64,000 nucleotides of DNA from Gammaproteobacteria bacterium. GTDB lineage: Bacteria > Pseudomonadota > Gammaproteobacteria > Ga0077536. The position numbers were made by a program, and so were the translations under genes. Numbering within the stretch: the stretch's first letter is position 1; every line of letters begins with the position of its first letter. The stretch lies in NCBI GenBank assembly GCA_016209015.1, contig JACQWY010000020.1, forward strand, positions 1 through 64,000. Reading direction: 5' to 3'. Positions 56,175 through 64,000 of the stretch are shown piece after piece. The notes beneath the pieces were generated by a model. That model ran no database searches. It was not told the origin of the DNA and saw only the letters and a list, made by a program, of their open reading frames with translations.

Positions 56175-56561
56175 TCAGGCCCCGGGCACGAGCACGGCGT
56201 CGACTTCCACCGCGGCACCCTTCGGCAGACCTTTCACCTCGACGGTCGCGCGCGCCGGATAGGGCTCCTTGAAATACTTCGACATCACCTCGTTCACGGT
56301 CGGGAAGTTGCCGAGATCGGTGAGGTAGATCGTGAGCTTCACGGCATCGTCGAGCGTCGCGCCCGCCGCCGCGGCCACGGCTCTAAGATTCTCGAAGACC
56401 TGGGTGATCTGTGCCGCGATGTCGCCCACGACGAGCTCGCCGGTCTGCGCCACGAGCGGGATCTGACCCGAGAGATACACGGCCCCAGCGGCGCGGATGG
56501 CCTGGGAATACGTGCCGATGGCGCGCGGGGCGTCCGCGCTCGAAATCACTTGCTTGGTCAT
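56175..56561 (-). CDS. ridA: RidA enamine/imine deaminase
   Basis: 128 residues, the standard length. Signature region YPARATVEVKGLPKGA with the catalytic Arg104, and the N-terminal APRAIGTYSQAI. It hydrolyses reactive enamines formed by PLP enzymes and so protects cell metabolism. GGAGG lies directly before the ATG at suitable spacing. It lies 14 bases before recG and may be cotranscribed. Confidence 0.96.
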   Translation of the reverse strand: MTKQVISSADAPRAIGTYSQAIRAAGAVYLSGQIPLVAQTGELVVGDIAAQITQVFENLRAVAAAAGATLDDAVKLTIYLTDLGNFPTVNEVMSKYFKEPYPARATVEVKGLPKGAAVEVDAVLVPGA

Positions 56562-56788
56562 GGATCCTCCGTCGGAAGGCGGCTGCGCTGCGCGGTATTG
56601 TCCGCGATTGCGGAGGGCGGCGACAGGCCCGCGGCGCATCCCGGGTGTGCTGACCTTGAACGAAGCGATTGCGATCGGGCGTGAACTATCCACCCGGGTT
56701 CATACGATGTACCGGCGAAGGAGGCGCATCGTTCGCGTCGCAGCGGGGCGTGTCGCGATGCAGGGCGTCGGCGACAGACTTATCCACC

Positions 56789-56801
56789 GGGGTCAGACCC
56801 C
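56789..56801. repeat. Perfect GGGGTCAGACCCC palindrome near the spoT stop
   Basis: A 13-base palindrome just 5 bases past the spoT stop codon. It carries the same GGGGTCA tip as the MITEs and could be a truncated copy or a 3' end signal. Confidence 0.45.
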
Positions 56802-56806
56802 GCGCG

Positions 56807-58966
56807 CTAGGCCTTCTTCCGCTGCACGCGCACGACAGTCTTCAGCCCGCGCACCTTGCGGATGAGGTCCGCGAGCTTCTTGCGGTCGCGCACCGTGACG
56901 ACGAGGCGGATGTTCGAGTTCGCTTCCGAGCGTTCGCTGATCTCGACTTCTTCGATGTTCGCGCCTTCGTCGGCGACCGTCGCGGCGATCGTGGCGAGCA
57001 CGCCGCGCTTGTTGATGACGTCGAGCGAAAGCTCGCTCGAGAACTCCCGCTCCACCGTCGCCGCCCATTCGACGTCGACCCAGCGGTCCGGCGAATTCTT
57101 GTAGTCGGCGACGTTCGTGCAGGTTTCGCGGTGGATCACGATGCCGCGCCCGGCGGTGAGGAAGCCGATGATCGGATCGCCCGGCAGCGGATAGCAGCAC
57201 TTCGGGAAGCTCACGACCATGCCTTCGGTGCCGCGGATGACGAGCGGCACCGGCGCATCCCCACCCTCGGCCTGGGCGCGGCGCCTGCGCTTCATCGTCG
57301 GCTCTTCCGCCTGCTCGAGCACGAGCGCGCGCGCGACGAGCGGCGCGGGGCGGAGCCCGAGACCGATTTCCGTGAACAGCCGGTCCATGTGCTCGAGTCG
57401 GAAGTTCGCGAGTGCGGCCTCGACGCGCGCCGGATCGAGCTTGTCGATCGCGGTCGCGTAGTGCTCGAGCTCGCGCTCGAGCATGCGTTTGCCGAGCAGC
57501 ATCGCCTCGCCCTGCTGCAGGTTCTTCAAGTAGCTGCGGATCGTCGCGCGCGCTTTGCCGGTGACGACGAACGTCAGCCAGGCGGGATTCGGACGCGCCC
57601 CGGGCGCGGTCACGATCTCGACGGTCTGCCCCGTCTCGAGCGGCGTGCGCAGCGGCGCGAGGCGCCGGTTGATGCGGCAGGCGACGCAACTGTTGCCGAG
57701 ATCGCTGTGAATGGAATACGCGAAATCGACGGCGGTGCTGCCGCGCGGCAGGCGCATGATCTCGCCCTTCGGCGTGAAGATGTAGACCTCGTCCGGGAAG
57801 AGATCGACCTTCACGTTCTCGAGGAACTCCTGCGAGTCGCCGGCCTGCTGCTGGATTTCGAGGAGCCCGCGCAGCCATTCGCGGGCGCGCTTGTGGGCGC
57901 TCCTCGCCGCGTTGTCGCCGCTCTTGTAGAGCCAGTGTGCGGCGATGCCGGCCTCGGCGACCTGGTCCATCTCGTTGCTGCGGATCTGCACTTCGATCGG
58001 CACGCCGAACGGCCCGAACAACACCGTGTGCAGCGACTGGTAGCCGTTCGTCTTCGGGATCGCGATGTAGTCCTTGAAGCGGCCGGGCACGGGCTTGTAG
58101 AGCGCGTGCATGACGCCGAGCGTGCGGTAACAGGTGTCGACGGAGTCGACGATGACGCGGAAGGCGTAGACGTCGTGGACGTCCTGGAAGCCGAGCGCCT
58201 TCTCCTTCATCTTCTGGTAGATGCTGTAGAGATGCTTCTCGCGCCCGACGACGTGCGCGACGAGATGCTCCTGGCGCAGATGCCGCTTGATGCGGTCCTT
58301 GATCTTGTCGACGACCTCGCGGCGGTTGCCGCGGACGCGCTGCACCTCGCGCTTGATGACGCGGTAACGAATCGGGTAGAGCGCGGCGAAGCCGAGCTCC
58401 TCGAGCTCGAGGCGGATGCTGTTGATGCCGAGGCGCTGGGCGATCGGCGCGTAGATGTCGAGGGTCTCGCGCGCGATGCGGCGGCGCTTCGCAGGCTTCA
58501 GCGCGCCGAGCGTGCGCATGTTGTGCAGGCGGTCGGCGAGCTTGACGAGGATGACGCGGATGTCGTCCGCCATCGCCATCAGCATGCGCTGGAAGTTGCG
58601 CGCCTGGGCGTCGGCGTGGGATTCGAATTCGAGTTGCGTCAGCTTCGAGAGGCCGTCGACGATCGCCGCGACCTCGGAGCCGAACTCCTGGATGATCCGG
58701 TCCTTGCCGATCGGCGTGTCCTCGATCACGTCGTGCAGCATGGCCGCGATCAGGGTCTCGTGGTCCATGTGCATGTCGGCGAGGATGTTCGAGACCTCCA
58801 GCGGATGCTGGATGTAGGGCTCGCCGCTGACCCGCACCTGGCCCTCGTGGGCCTTCGCGCCGAACTCGTAGGCGCGGCGGACGAGCTCTACGCGCTCGGC
58901 CGGCAGGTAGGACTTGATGCGATCACAGAGATCGTCGATGGCCAGGATCTGGGCTTCGGCGTGCAT
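56807..58966 (-). CDS. spoT: Bifunctional (p)ppGpp synthase/hydrolase
   Basis: 719 residues. N-terminal HD hydrolase domain with HDVIED (78-83), then a synthetase domain (YRVIKREVQRVRG, DVHDVYAFRVIVD), TGS (IFTPKGEIMRLPRGST) and a C-terminal ACT domain. It sets the level of the stringent-response alarmone. It is preceded by rpoZ on the same strand, as in enterobacteria. The C-terminal end ...VVRVQRKKA is normal. Confidence 0.97.
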   Translation of the reverse strand: MHAEAQILAIDDLCDRIKSYLPAERVELVRRAYEFGAKAHEGQVRVSGEPYIQHPLEVSNILADMHMDHETLIAAMLHDVIEDTPIGKDRIIQEFGSEVAAIVDGLSKLTQLEFESHADAQARNFQRMLMAMADDIRVILVKLADRLHNMRTLGALKPAKRRRIARETLDIYAPIAQRLGINSIRLELEELGFAALYPIRYRVIKREVQRVRGNRREVVDKIKDRIKRHLRQEHLVAHVVGREKHLYSIYQKMKEKALGFQDVHDVYAFRVIVDSVDTCYRTLGVMHALYKPVPGRFKDYIAIPKTNGYQSLHTVLFGPFGVPIEVQIRSNEMDQVAEAGIAAHWLYKSGDNAARSAHKRAREWLRGLLEIQQQAGDSQEFLENVKVDLFPDEVYIFTPKGEIMRLPRGSTAVDFAYSIHSDLGNSCVACRINRRLAPLRTPLETGQTVEIVTAPGARPNPAWLTFVVTGKARATIRSYLKNLQQGEAMLLGKRMLERELEHYATAIDKLDPARVEAALANFRLEHMDRLFTEIGLGLRPAPLVARALVLEQAEEPTMKRRRRAQAEGGDAPVPLVIRGTEGMVVSFPKCCYPLPGDPIIGFLTAGRGIVIHRETCTNVADYKNSPDRWVDVEWAATVEREFSSELSLDVINKRGVLATIAATVADEGANIEEVEISERSEANSNIRLVVTVRDRKKLADLIRKVRGLKTVVRVQRKKA

Positions 58967-59025
58967 GGCACTCGCCGCTCAACCGGGCGGGCGGAGGGGG
59001 TCGCGTCGGATCGCGACCTCCCGGA

Positions 59026-59301
59026 TCAAGGGTAGTCGAGACGCTGCGGATCGAGGAAGTCGGGTGAGAGATCGAACTCCTCGGCGGCGCGCTTCTTCGC
59101 CTCGATTTCTTCGACGATCTGCAGGTTCATCAGACCGGCGGCGATTTCGCGCAGCGCAATCACGGTCGGCTTGTCGCCGTCCTCCGGCACGAGCGGCTGG
59201 GCGCCGAGCGCGAGCTGGCGCGCGCGTTTCGAGGCCGCGACCACGAGGTCGAAGCGGTTGTCGATGAACGGCAGGCAGTCTTCTACGGTCAGGCGGGCCA
59301 T
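59026..59301 (-). CDS. rpoZ: RNA polymerase omega subunit
   Basis: 91 residues beginning [19 protein letters not shown] with [14 protein letters not shown] in the middle, diagnostic of RpoZ. Omega helps fold the beta' subunit and mediates ppGpp binding in gammaproteobacteria. It sits between gmk and spoT, linking nucleotide supply and alarmone control. Confidence 0.97.
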   Translation of the reverse strand: MARLTVEDCLPFIDNRFDLVVAASKRARQLALGAQPLVPEDGDKPTVIALREIAAGLMNLQIVEEIEAKKRAAEEFDLSPDFLDPQRLDYP

Positions 59302-59357
59302 GGCTTACTCTCTGGACGTGGCACTTGCACGGGGGCGGTAGGATAGCAAAGGCCCGC

Positions 59358-59981
59358 TCAGGGCGCCACGAGCCGGGCCAGCTCGGCCCCGCGGCGCAGC
59401 CGCTGGGCGGCCGTCCGCAGCCGCCGGGCCCGGACGATGGCCTGCAGGTCCTGGAGCGCGAGCTCGAAGAGATCGTTCACGACCAGGTAGTCGTATTCCC
59501 CGTAATGGGACATCTCGAGCGCCGCTTCCCGCATCCGGAGCTCGATCGTCGCCGGGTCGTCACGGCCGCGCGCCACGAGCCGCTGGCGCAGCTCCTCGAC
59601 CGACGGCGGTACGATGAACACCGACACGCAGTCGGGAAACAGCTCACGGATCCGCCGCGCACCCTGCCAGTCGATTTCCAGCAGCACGTCCGTCCCGGCC
59701 GCGAGCGGGGTCTCGAGCGCCCGGATCGACGTGCCGTAGTAGTTGCCGAAGACGCGGGCGTGCTCGAGGAACTCGCCGCGGTCGATCATCTGCTCGAATC
59801 CGGAGACGTCCACGAAGTGATAGTCGCCGCCCTCGACCTCGCCGTCGCGCCGCGGGCGGGTGGTGTGGGACGTCGAGACCGTGAGCCGGTCGAGGGTCTC
59901 GACGAGCGCCCGCACGAGGCTCGTCTTGCCGGCGCCCGACGGCGCCGAGACCACGTAGCAGTCGCCGCGCGCCGCGCTCAT
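59358..59981 (-). CDS. gmk: Guanylate kinase
   Basis: 207 residues. P-loop SAPSGAGKTS (12-21), GMP-binding STSHTTRPRRDGE and Y/E residues in GGDYHFV. It phosphorylates GMP to GDP. The start overlaps the yicC stop as ATGA (59978-59981), which suggests translational coupling. The longer ORF upstream is shadow sequence. Confidence 0.97.
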   Translation of the reverse strand: MSAARGDCYVVSAPSGAGKTSLVRALVETLDRLTVSTSHTTRPRRDGEVEGGDYHFVDVSGFEQMIDRGEFLEHARVFGNYYGTSIRALETPLAAGTDVLLEIDWQGARRIRELFPDCVSVFIVPPSVEELRQRLVARGRDDPATIELRMREAALEMSHYGEYDYLVVNDLFELALQDLQAIVRARRLRTAAQRLRRGAELARLVAP

Positions 59982-60844
59982 TCGATGTTCTGGATCTGCT
60001 CGCGGATCTGCTCGATGAGGACCTTGAGCTCGACCGACGCGCTCGCGGTGTCGATGTGCGCGGACTTCGAGCCGAGCGTGTTCGCCTCGCGATTCAGCTC
60101 CTGCATCAGGAAGTCGAGCCGCCGTCCCATGGCCTCGCCCTTGTTCAGCACGCGGCGCACTTCGGTGAGGTGGGCCTCGAGGCGGTCGATCTCCTCCGCG
60201 ACGTCGAGACGTTGGGCGAGGATCGCGCACTCCTGCTCGAGGCGCGCTTCGTCGAGGCCGGGTGCGATCTCCTTGACGCGCTGCTCGTGACGGGCGCGAA
60301 TGGAGGCGATGATCTCCGGTACGCGACGGCGCAGCTCGGCCGTATGCGCCTGCATGGCGTCGCAGCGCGAGAGCACGAGCGCCTTCAGTTTCTCGCCTTC
60401 GCGGCCGCGCGTGTCGACGAGCTCGTCGAGCGTCGCCTCGAGCTGATCGAGCAGCGCCTTCGAGACCGCATCGAGATCGATGTCCGGCGTCTCCAGCACG
60501 TTCGGCCAGCGCAGGATCTCGATCGGGCTCGGCGGCGTCGCGTGTTGCATCAGATCCGCGATCTCGCGCGAGGCGGCGGCGATCTGGCCGGCGAGGCCGA
60601 GGTTCACGCGCAGTTTGTAGTCCTCGCCCGCGGAGGCGTCGAAGCGCAACGCGCAATCGACCTTGCCGCGGCTCACCTTGCCCGCGATGCGCGCGCGCAC
60701 TTCGGACTCGAGATGGCGGAATTCCTCGGGCAGGCGCAGGCCGACTTCGACGTAGCGGTGATTGACGGAGCGCAGCTCCCACACCGCGCGGCCCCAGGGC
60801 CCGGTCGCTTCGAGGCGGGCGAAAGCAGTCATGCTGCGAACCAT
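59978..60844 (-). CDS. yicC: YicC family endoribonuclease
   Basis: 288 residues with the conserved start MVRSMTAFARLEA, the block LRSVNHRYVEVGLRLPEEFRHLE and the C-terminal EINRE-type motif (LNREANTLGSKS). YicC/YloC proteins are RNA-cleaving enzymes linked to RNA decay. It is first in the yicC-gmk-rpoZ-spoT series and is read from the TTGACG/TAAGAT promoter upstream. GGAG is 6 bases before the ATG. Confidence 0.95.
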   Translation of the reverse strand: MVRSMTAFARLEATGPWGRAVWELRSVNHRYVEVGLRLPEEFRHLESEVRARIAGKVSRGKVDCALRFDASAGEDYKLRVNLGLAGQIAAASREIADLMQHATPPSPIEILRWPNVLETPDIDLDAVSKALLDQLEATLDELVDTRGREGEKLKALVLSRCDAMQAHTAELRRRVPEIIASIRARHEQRVKEIAPGLDEARLEQECAILAQRLDVAEEIDRLEAHLTEVRRVLNKGEAMGRRLDFLMQELNREANTLGSKSAHIDTASASVELKVLIEQIREQIQNIE

Positions 60845-60874
60845 GGTTTACTCCGGACCGGTGGGTGAGCGCGG

Positions 60875-60902
60875 ATCTTAGCGGTTCGGTGTCCTGCGTC
60901 AA
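60875..60902 (-). promoter_or_regulatory. Promoter of yicC
   Basis: On the minus strand: TTGACG (60902-60897), 16-base spacer, TAAGAT (60880-60875), about 30 bases before the yicC start. Confidence 0.7.
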
Positions 60903-60944
60903 AGACAGGGCGCATTCCGGCGGCGACCGCGCGCACCGGGCCTG

Positions 60945-60950
60945 TATAAT
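60945..60950 (+). promoter_or_regulatory. TATAAT -10 box of rph
   Basis: A perfect TATAAT in otherwise G+C-rich sequence, 32 bases before the rph start. No good -35 is seen 17 bases upstream. It shares the 138-base divergent region with the yicC promoter. Confidence 0.65.
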
Positions 60951-60982
60951 CGCCGCTCCTTCCAGCTAGGGACGCCTCCACG

Positions 60983-61708
60983 ATGTCGATCAGACCGAGC
61001 GGTCGTGCGCCGGACGAAATGCGCACCGTCAAATTCACCCGCCACTACACCATGCACGCCGAAGGCTCGGTCCTCGTCGAATTCGGCAACACCCGCGTGC
61101 TGTGCAACGCGACGGTCGAGGATCGCGCGCCGGGTTTCCTGAAAGGCACGGGCCTCGGCTGGGTGACCGCCGAATACGGCATGCTGCCGCGGGCCACGAA
61201 CTCGCGCACGCGGCGCGAGGCCGCGCAGGGCCGGCAGGGCGGACGGACGCTCGAAATCCAGCGGCTGATCGGCCGCTCGCTGCGCGCGGTGATCGACCGC
61301 GCGGCGCTCGGCGAACGCAGCATCCTCGTCGACTGCGACGTATTGCAGGCCGACGGCGGCACGCGCACCGCCTCGATCACCGGCGGCTACATCGCGCTGT
61401 GCGACGCCGTCACGAAGCTCATGCGCGACAAGGTCATCTCGAAGAATCCGATCCACGGCTACATCGCGTCGGTCTCCGTCGGCATCTATCAGGGCCTTCC
61501 CGTGCTCGATCTCGATTACGCCGAGGACTCGAACGCCGAGACCGACATGAACGTCGTCATGAACAGCGCCGGCCACTTCATCGAAGTCCAGGGCACGGCC
61601 GAGGGGCATGCCATGCGCCGCGACGAGCTCGACGCGATGCTCGATCTCGCGGCGGGCGGCATCGCCCACCTCATCAAGTCGCAGGAGCTCGCGCTCGCGA
61701 TGACCTGA
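60983..61708 (+). CDS. rph: Ribonuclease PH
   Basis: 241 residues with the family features [53 protein letters not shown] and ETDMNVVMN. It trims tRNA 3' ends by phosphorolysis. It opens a plus-strand series rph-rdgB-hemW. Full length. Confidence 0.97.
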   Translation: MSIRPSGRAPDEMRTVKFTRHYTMHAEGSVLVEFGNTRVLCNATVEDRAPGFLKGTGLGWVTAEYGMLPRATNSRTRREAAQGRQGGRTLEIQRLIGRSLRAVIDRAALGERSILVDCDVLQADGGTRTASITGGYIALCDAVTKLMRDKVISKNPIHGYIASVSVGIYQGLPVLDLDYAEDSNAETDMNVVMNSAGHFIEVQGTAEGHAMRRDELDAMLDLAAGGIAHLIKSQELALAMT

Positions 61709-61733
61709 CGACGATGCGACCCCGGTTCCGCCC

Positions 61734-62342
61734 ATGACCCGCGAAGTCGTCCTCGCGACCGGCAATGCCGGCAAGCTCCGCGAGCTGCAGCAGATCCTCG
61801 CGCCGCTCGGCATCGTCCTCGTCGCGCAGACCGCGCTCGGCGTCGAGGCGGTGGCGGAGACCGGGCTGTCGTTCATCGAGAACGCGATCCTCAAAGCCCG
61901 CCACGCCGCACGCGCGACGGGCCGGCCGGCGATCGCCGACGATTCCGGCATCGCCGTCGATGCGCTCGGCGGCGCGCCCGGCATCTGCTCGGCGCGTTTC
62001 GCCGGCGCGGACGCGAGCGACGCGGCGAACGTCGCGAAGCTGCTCGCCGCGATGGCGGACGTCGACGGCGCGGCGCGGCGCTGCCGCTTCATCTGCTGCA
62101 TGGCCTATGTCGCGCACGGCGCGGATCCCGTGCCGATCGTCTGCGAGGGCGTGTGGGAAGGCATGCTCGCCCGCGCACCGCGCGGCAGCGGCGGCTTCGG
62201 CTACGACCCCGTCTTCCTCGTCGAAGGCGGCGAGCGCACTTCGGCCGAGCTCGATCCGGACACGAAGAACCTGCTCAGCCATCGCGGCCAGGCGGCCCGC
62301 GCGCTCGCGGCCCGCCTCGCGGTGCTGCCGCGTCATGCCTGA
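61734..62342 (+). CDS. rdgB: XTP/dITP pyrophosphatase (RdgB/HAM1)
   Basis: 202 residues. Nucleotide-binding start LATGNAGKLREL, ADDSGIAVDALGGAPG, and GSGGFGYDPVF. It removes non-canonical purine triphosphates from the nucleotide pool. It overlaps hemW by 8 bases, consistent with translational coupling. Confidence 0.97.
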   Translation: MTREVVLATGNAGKLRELQQILAPLGIVLVAQTALGVEAVAETGLSFIENAILKARHAARATGRPAIADDSGIAVDALGGAPGICSARFAGADASDAANVAKLLAAMADVDGAARRCRFICCMAYVAHGADPVPIVCEGVWEGMLARAPRGSGGFGYDPVFLVEGGERTSAELDPDTKNLLSHRGQAARALAARLAVLPRHA

Positions 62343-63504
62343 CGCCAGCGCGATTCCGCTCGGCCTCTACGTCCATCTGCCGTGGTGCGTGCGCAAGTGC
62401 CCGTACTGCGATTTCAATTCCCACGCCGCGCCGGAGCGTCTGCCCGAACGCGATTACGTCGCCGCGCTGCTCGCCGATCTCGCCGCCGATGCGCCGCGCG
62501 TCGCGGACCGGGTGGTCGGGACGATCTTCCTCGGCGGCGGCACGCCGAGCCTCTTCTCGGGGGCGGCGATCGCGACCCTGCTCGACGGCGTGCGGGCGCG
62601 CCTCGCTCTCGATCCCGCCGCCGAGATCACGCTCGAGGCGAATCCCGGCGCGATCGATGCCGCCCATTTCGCGCGTTATCGCGAAGCCGGGGTGAACCGG
62701 CTGTCTATCGGCGTGCAGAGCCTGCGCGCGCCGCAGCTCGCGGCGCTCGGCCGCATTCACTCGCCCGAGGAAGCGGCACGCGCCGTCGAGACCGCGCGCA
62801 CCGCGGGCTTCGAGAACATCAATCTCGACCTCATGCACGGGCTGCCGGGCGACGCGCCCGGTGACACGCTGCGCGAGCTCGAAGCCGCGCTCGCGTTCGG
62901 CACACCGCATCTGTCGTGGTATCAGCTCACGCTCGAAGCCGGCACGACGTTCGCCGCTCAGCCGCCGGCGCTGCCGCCCGCGGATCGCGTCGCGGAGGAA
63001 TTCGAAGCCGGCGTCGCGCTGCTCGCGGCGCAGGGCTACGCGCGTTACGAGATCTCGGCGTTCGCGCGCGCGGGCCGCGGCTGCCGGCACAATTTCAACT
63101 ACTGGCAGTTCGGCGACTATCTCGGGATCGGTGCCGGCGCGCATGCGAAGCTCACCACGGCCGACGGACGCATCCTGCGCAGCGCGCGCCGCCGCAGCCC
63201 CGTGACCTATCTCAAGACCGCCGGCACGCCGGCCGCGCTCGAGGACAGTCACGACGTGCCGCCGGGCGAACGGACGATCGAATTCATGCTCAATGCGCTG
63301 CGCCTCCTCGAGGGCTTTCCGCGTGCGCATTTCTCCGCACGGACCGGTCTGCCGGCCGCGGCGCTCGACGCGCCGGTGTCGCGCGCCGTGGCGCGCGGGC
63401 TGCTCACGACGACCGAGGAGCGGATCGCCCCGACACCGCTCGGCACGCGCTTCCTGAACGATTTGCTGCTGCTGTTCACGCCGGACCCGGAGCTCGCCGC
63501 ATGA
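62335..63504 (+). CDS. hemW: HemW-like radical SAM haem chaperone
   Basis: 389 residues from the ATG at 62335. Radical SAM cysteines are Cys18, Cys22 and Cys25 in CVRKCPYC, followed by FLGGGTPSL and RLSIGVQSL. HemW proteins resemble HemN but bind haem and help deliver it. Some annotators call these coproporphyrinogen III oxidase-like; the C-x3-C-x2-C pattern without the extra HemN cysteine favours HemW. Confidence 0.93.
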   Translation: MPDASAIPLGLYVHLPWCVRKCPYCDFNSHAAPERLPERDYVAALLADLAADAPRVADRVVGTIFLGGGTPSLFSGAAIATLLDGVRARLALDPAAEITLEANPGAIDAAHFARYREAGVNRLSIGVQSLRAPQLAALGRIHSPEEAARAVETARTAGFENINLDLMHGLPGDAPGDTLRELEAALAFGTPHLSWYQLTLEAGTTFAAQPPALPPADRVAEEFEAGVALLAAQGYARYEISAFARAGRGCRHNFNYWQFGDYLGIGAGAHAKLTTADGRILRSARRRSPVTYLKTAGTPAALEDSHDVPPGERTIEFMLNALRLLEGFPRAHFSARTGLPAAALDAPVSRAVARGLLTTTEERIAPTPLGTRFLNDLLLLFTPDPELAA

Positions 63505-64000
63505 GCGCGCTGCCGGCGACGTTCCGGGCGATGCGCCTGGAAGCCGCTCACCAGCCGCTCGTCGCGCGCGATCTGCCGTTGCCCGCGTGCGGGCCGGGCG
63601 AAGTGCTCGTCGAAGTCCTGGCCTGCGGCGTCTGCCGCACGGATCTGCATCTCGCCGATGGCGAGCTCGCGGCCGGCACGCTGCCGGTCACGCCCGGCCA
63701 CGAGATCGTCGGCCGCATCGTCGCGTGCGGCGCACGCGTGGAAGGATTCACGACGGGTCAGCGCGTCGGCATCCCGTGGCTCGGCTGGACGTGCGGACAG
63801 TGCCGCTATTGCACGAGCGGCCGCGAGAACCTCTGCGACCGCGCGCGCTTCACCGGCTGTCACCTCGATGGCGGCTACGCGCGCTTCGCCCTCGCCGACG
63901 CCCGCTACTGCTTTGCGATCCCCGGCGCTTACAGCGACGCGGAGGCGGCACCGCTGCTCTGTGCCGGCTTGATCGGATACCGTTCGTTGAAGCAGGCAGG
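63501..64000 (+). CDS. Zinc-dependent alcohol dehydrogenase, 3' end outside the window
   Basis: The ATG overlaps the hemW stop (ATGA). 166 residues are visible of a medium-chain dehydrogenase: catalytic zinc ligands Cys45 in GVCRTD and His67-Glu68 in PGHE, and structural zinc Cys98, Cys101, Cys104 and Cys112. The NAD(P)-binding domain lies beyond base 64000. It probably oxidises primary alcohols. It may be cotranscribed with hemW, although a functional link is not obvious. Confidence 0.9.
   Translation, partial: MSALPATFRAMRLEAAHQPLVARDLPLPACGPGEVLVEVLACGVCRTDLHLADGELAAGTLPVTPGHEIVGRIVACGARVEGFTTGQRVGIPWLGWTCGQCRYCTSGRENLCDRARFTGCHLDGGYARFALADARYCFAIPGAYSDAEAAPLLCAGLIGYRSLKQA

Noticed and set aside
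53857-56262. 801-aa plus-strand ORF across recG
   Set aside because: Antisense shadow of recG; composition is repetitive Arg/Glu/Ala and it has no recognisable motif.
56669-59035. 788-aa plus-strand ORF across spoT
   Set aside because: Antisense shadow of spoT for the same reasons.
59302-59357. Sigma-54 promoter before rpoZ (TGGCACTTGCAC)
   Set aside because: The -24 and -12 elements lack the required spacing.

Overview
This 64 kb window is G+C-rich bacterial chromosome from a proteobacterium, most likely a gammaproteobacterium of the Xanthomonadales/Nevskiales/Steroidobacterales type. The best evidence is the right-hand housekeeping block ubiA-recG-ridA-spoT-rpoZ-gmk-yicC / rph-rdgB-hemW. 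That gene order is familiar from Xanthomonas-like genomes. Genus is not assigned. No rRNA, tRNA, CRISPR array or intact transposase gene was seen.

Layout. (1) 1-9.4 kb: two unassigned proteins, an SDR, a cyclic-nucleotide-binding/DUF1003 membrane protein, a Tat-signal nitronate monooxygenase-like protein, an alpha/beta hydrolase, a chemotaxis receptor and three small orphans. (2) 9.6-22.7 kb: a small membrane protein, a B12-binding radical SAM protein, two luciferase-like flavin monooxygenases, a Baeyer-Villiger monooxygenase with a near-consensus promoter, a CorA-like transporter, glycerol kinase, a DUF1326 protein, an SDR and an enoyl-CoA hydratase. This looks like accessory oxidative catabolism. 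(3) 23.0-32.5 kb: a complete nitrous-oxide reductase locus on the minus strand, nosZ-nosR-nosD-nosF-nosY-nosL-apbE, followed by ytfE (iron-sulfur repair). Most junctions overlap, and an FNR/DNR-like box lies upstream of nosZ. (4) 32.9-36.5 kb: two tandem di-haem cytochrome c peroxidases and gabT. (5) 36.7-38.0 kb: a broken PEP-CTERM-type secreted protein gene and a 152-bp IS5-like MITE. (6) 38.3-45.0 kb: pirin, glutathione S-transferase, a P-type ATPase, a His-tailed DMT transporter, a nitroreductase and a small orphan. (7) 45.0-46.6 kb: a decayed patch with an A+T-rich island and a degenerate flavin-reductase pseudogene. (8) 46.6-53.0 kb: two methyltransferases, an HMG-CoA-lyase-like protein, enoyl-CoA hydratase, a CaiB-type CoA-transferase and a Sel1-repeat protein. 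(9) 53.0-64.0 kb: the housekeeping block, ending in a truncated zinc alcohol dehydrogenase.

How the parts fit. NosZ reduces N2O to N2. NosR, flavinylated by ApbE, feeds it electrons. NosDFY and NosL supply and build its copper centres, and YtfE repairs clusters damaged by NO, so the host probably respires nitrogen oxides. The flavin monooxygenases, BVMO, SDRs, hydratases and CoA-transferase suggest breakdown of cyclic ketones, terpenoids or steroids, but no single complete pathway can be read here.

The most unusual content is non-coding. There is a 93-bp palindromic MITE family (three full copies and one partial), one of which has become the C-terminus of a gene. There are several REP/REPIN-like inverted pairs. 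A 152-bp MITE with TTAG target duplications folds into five successive hairpins. Many of the repeats share a GGGGTCAG tip, which points to a REP-type transposase elsewhere in the genome.
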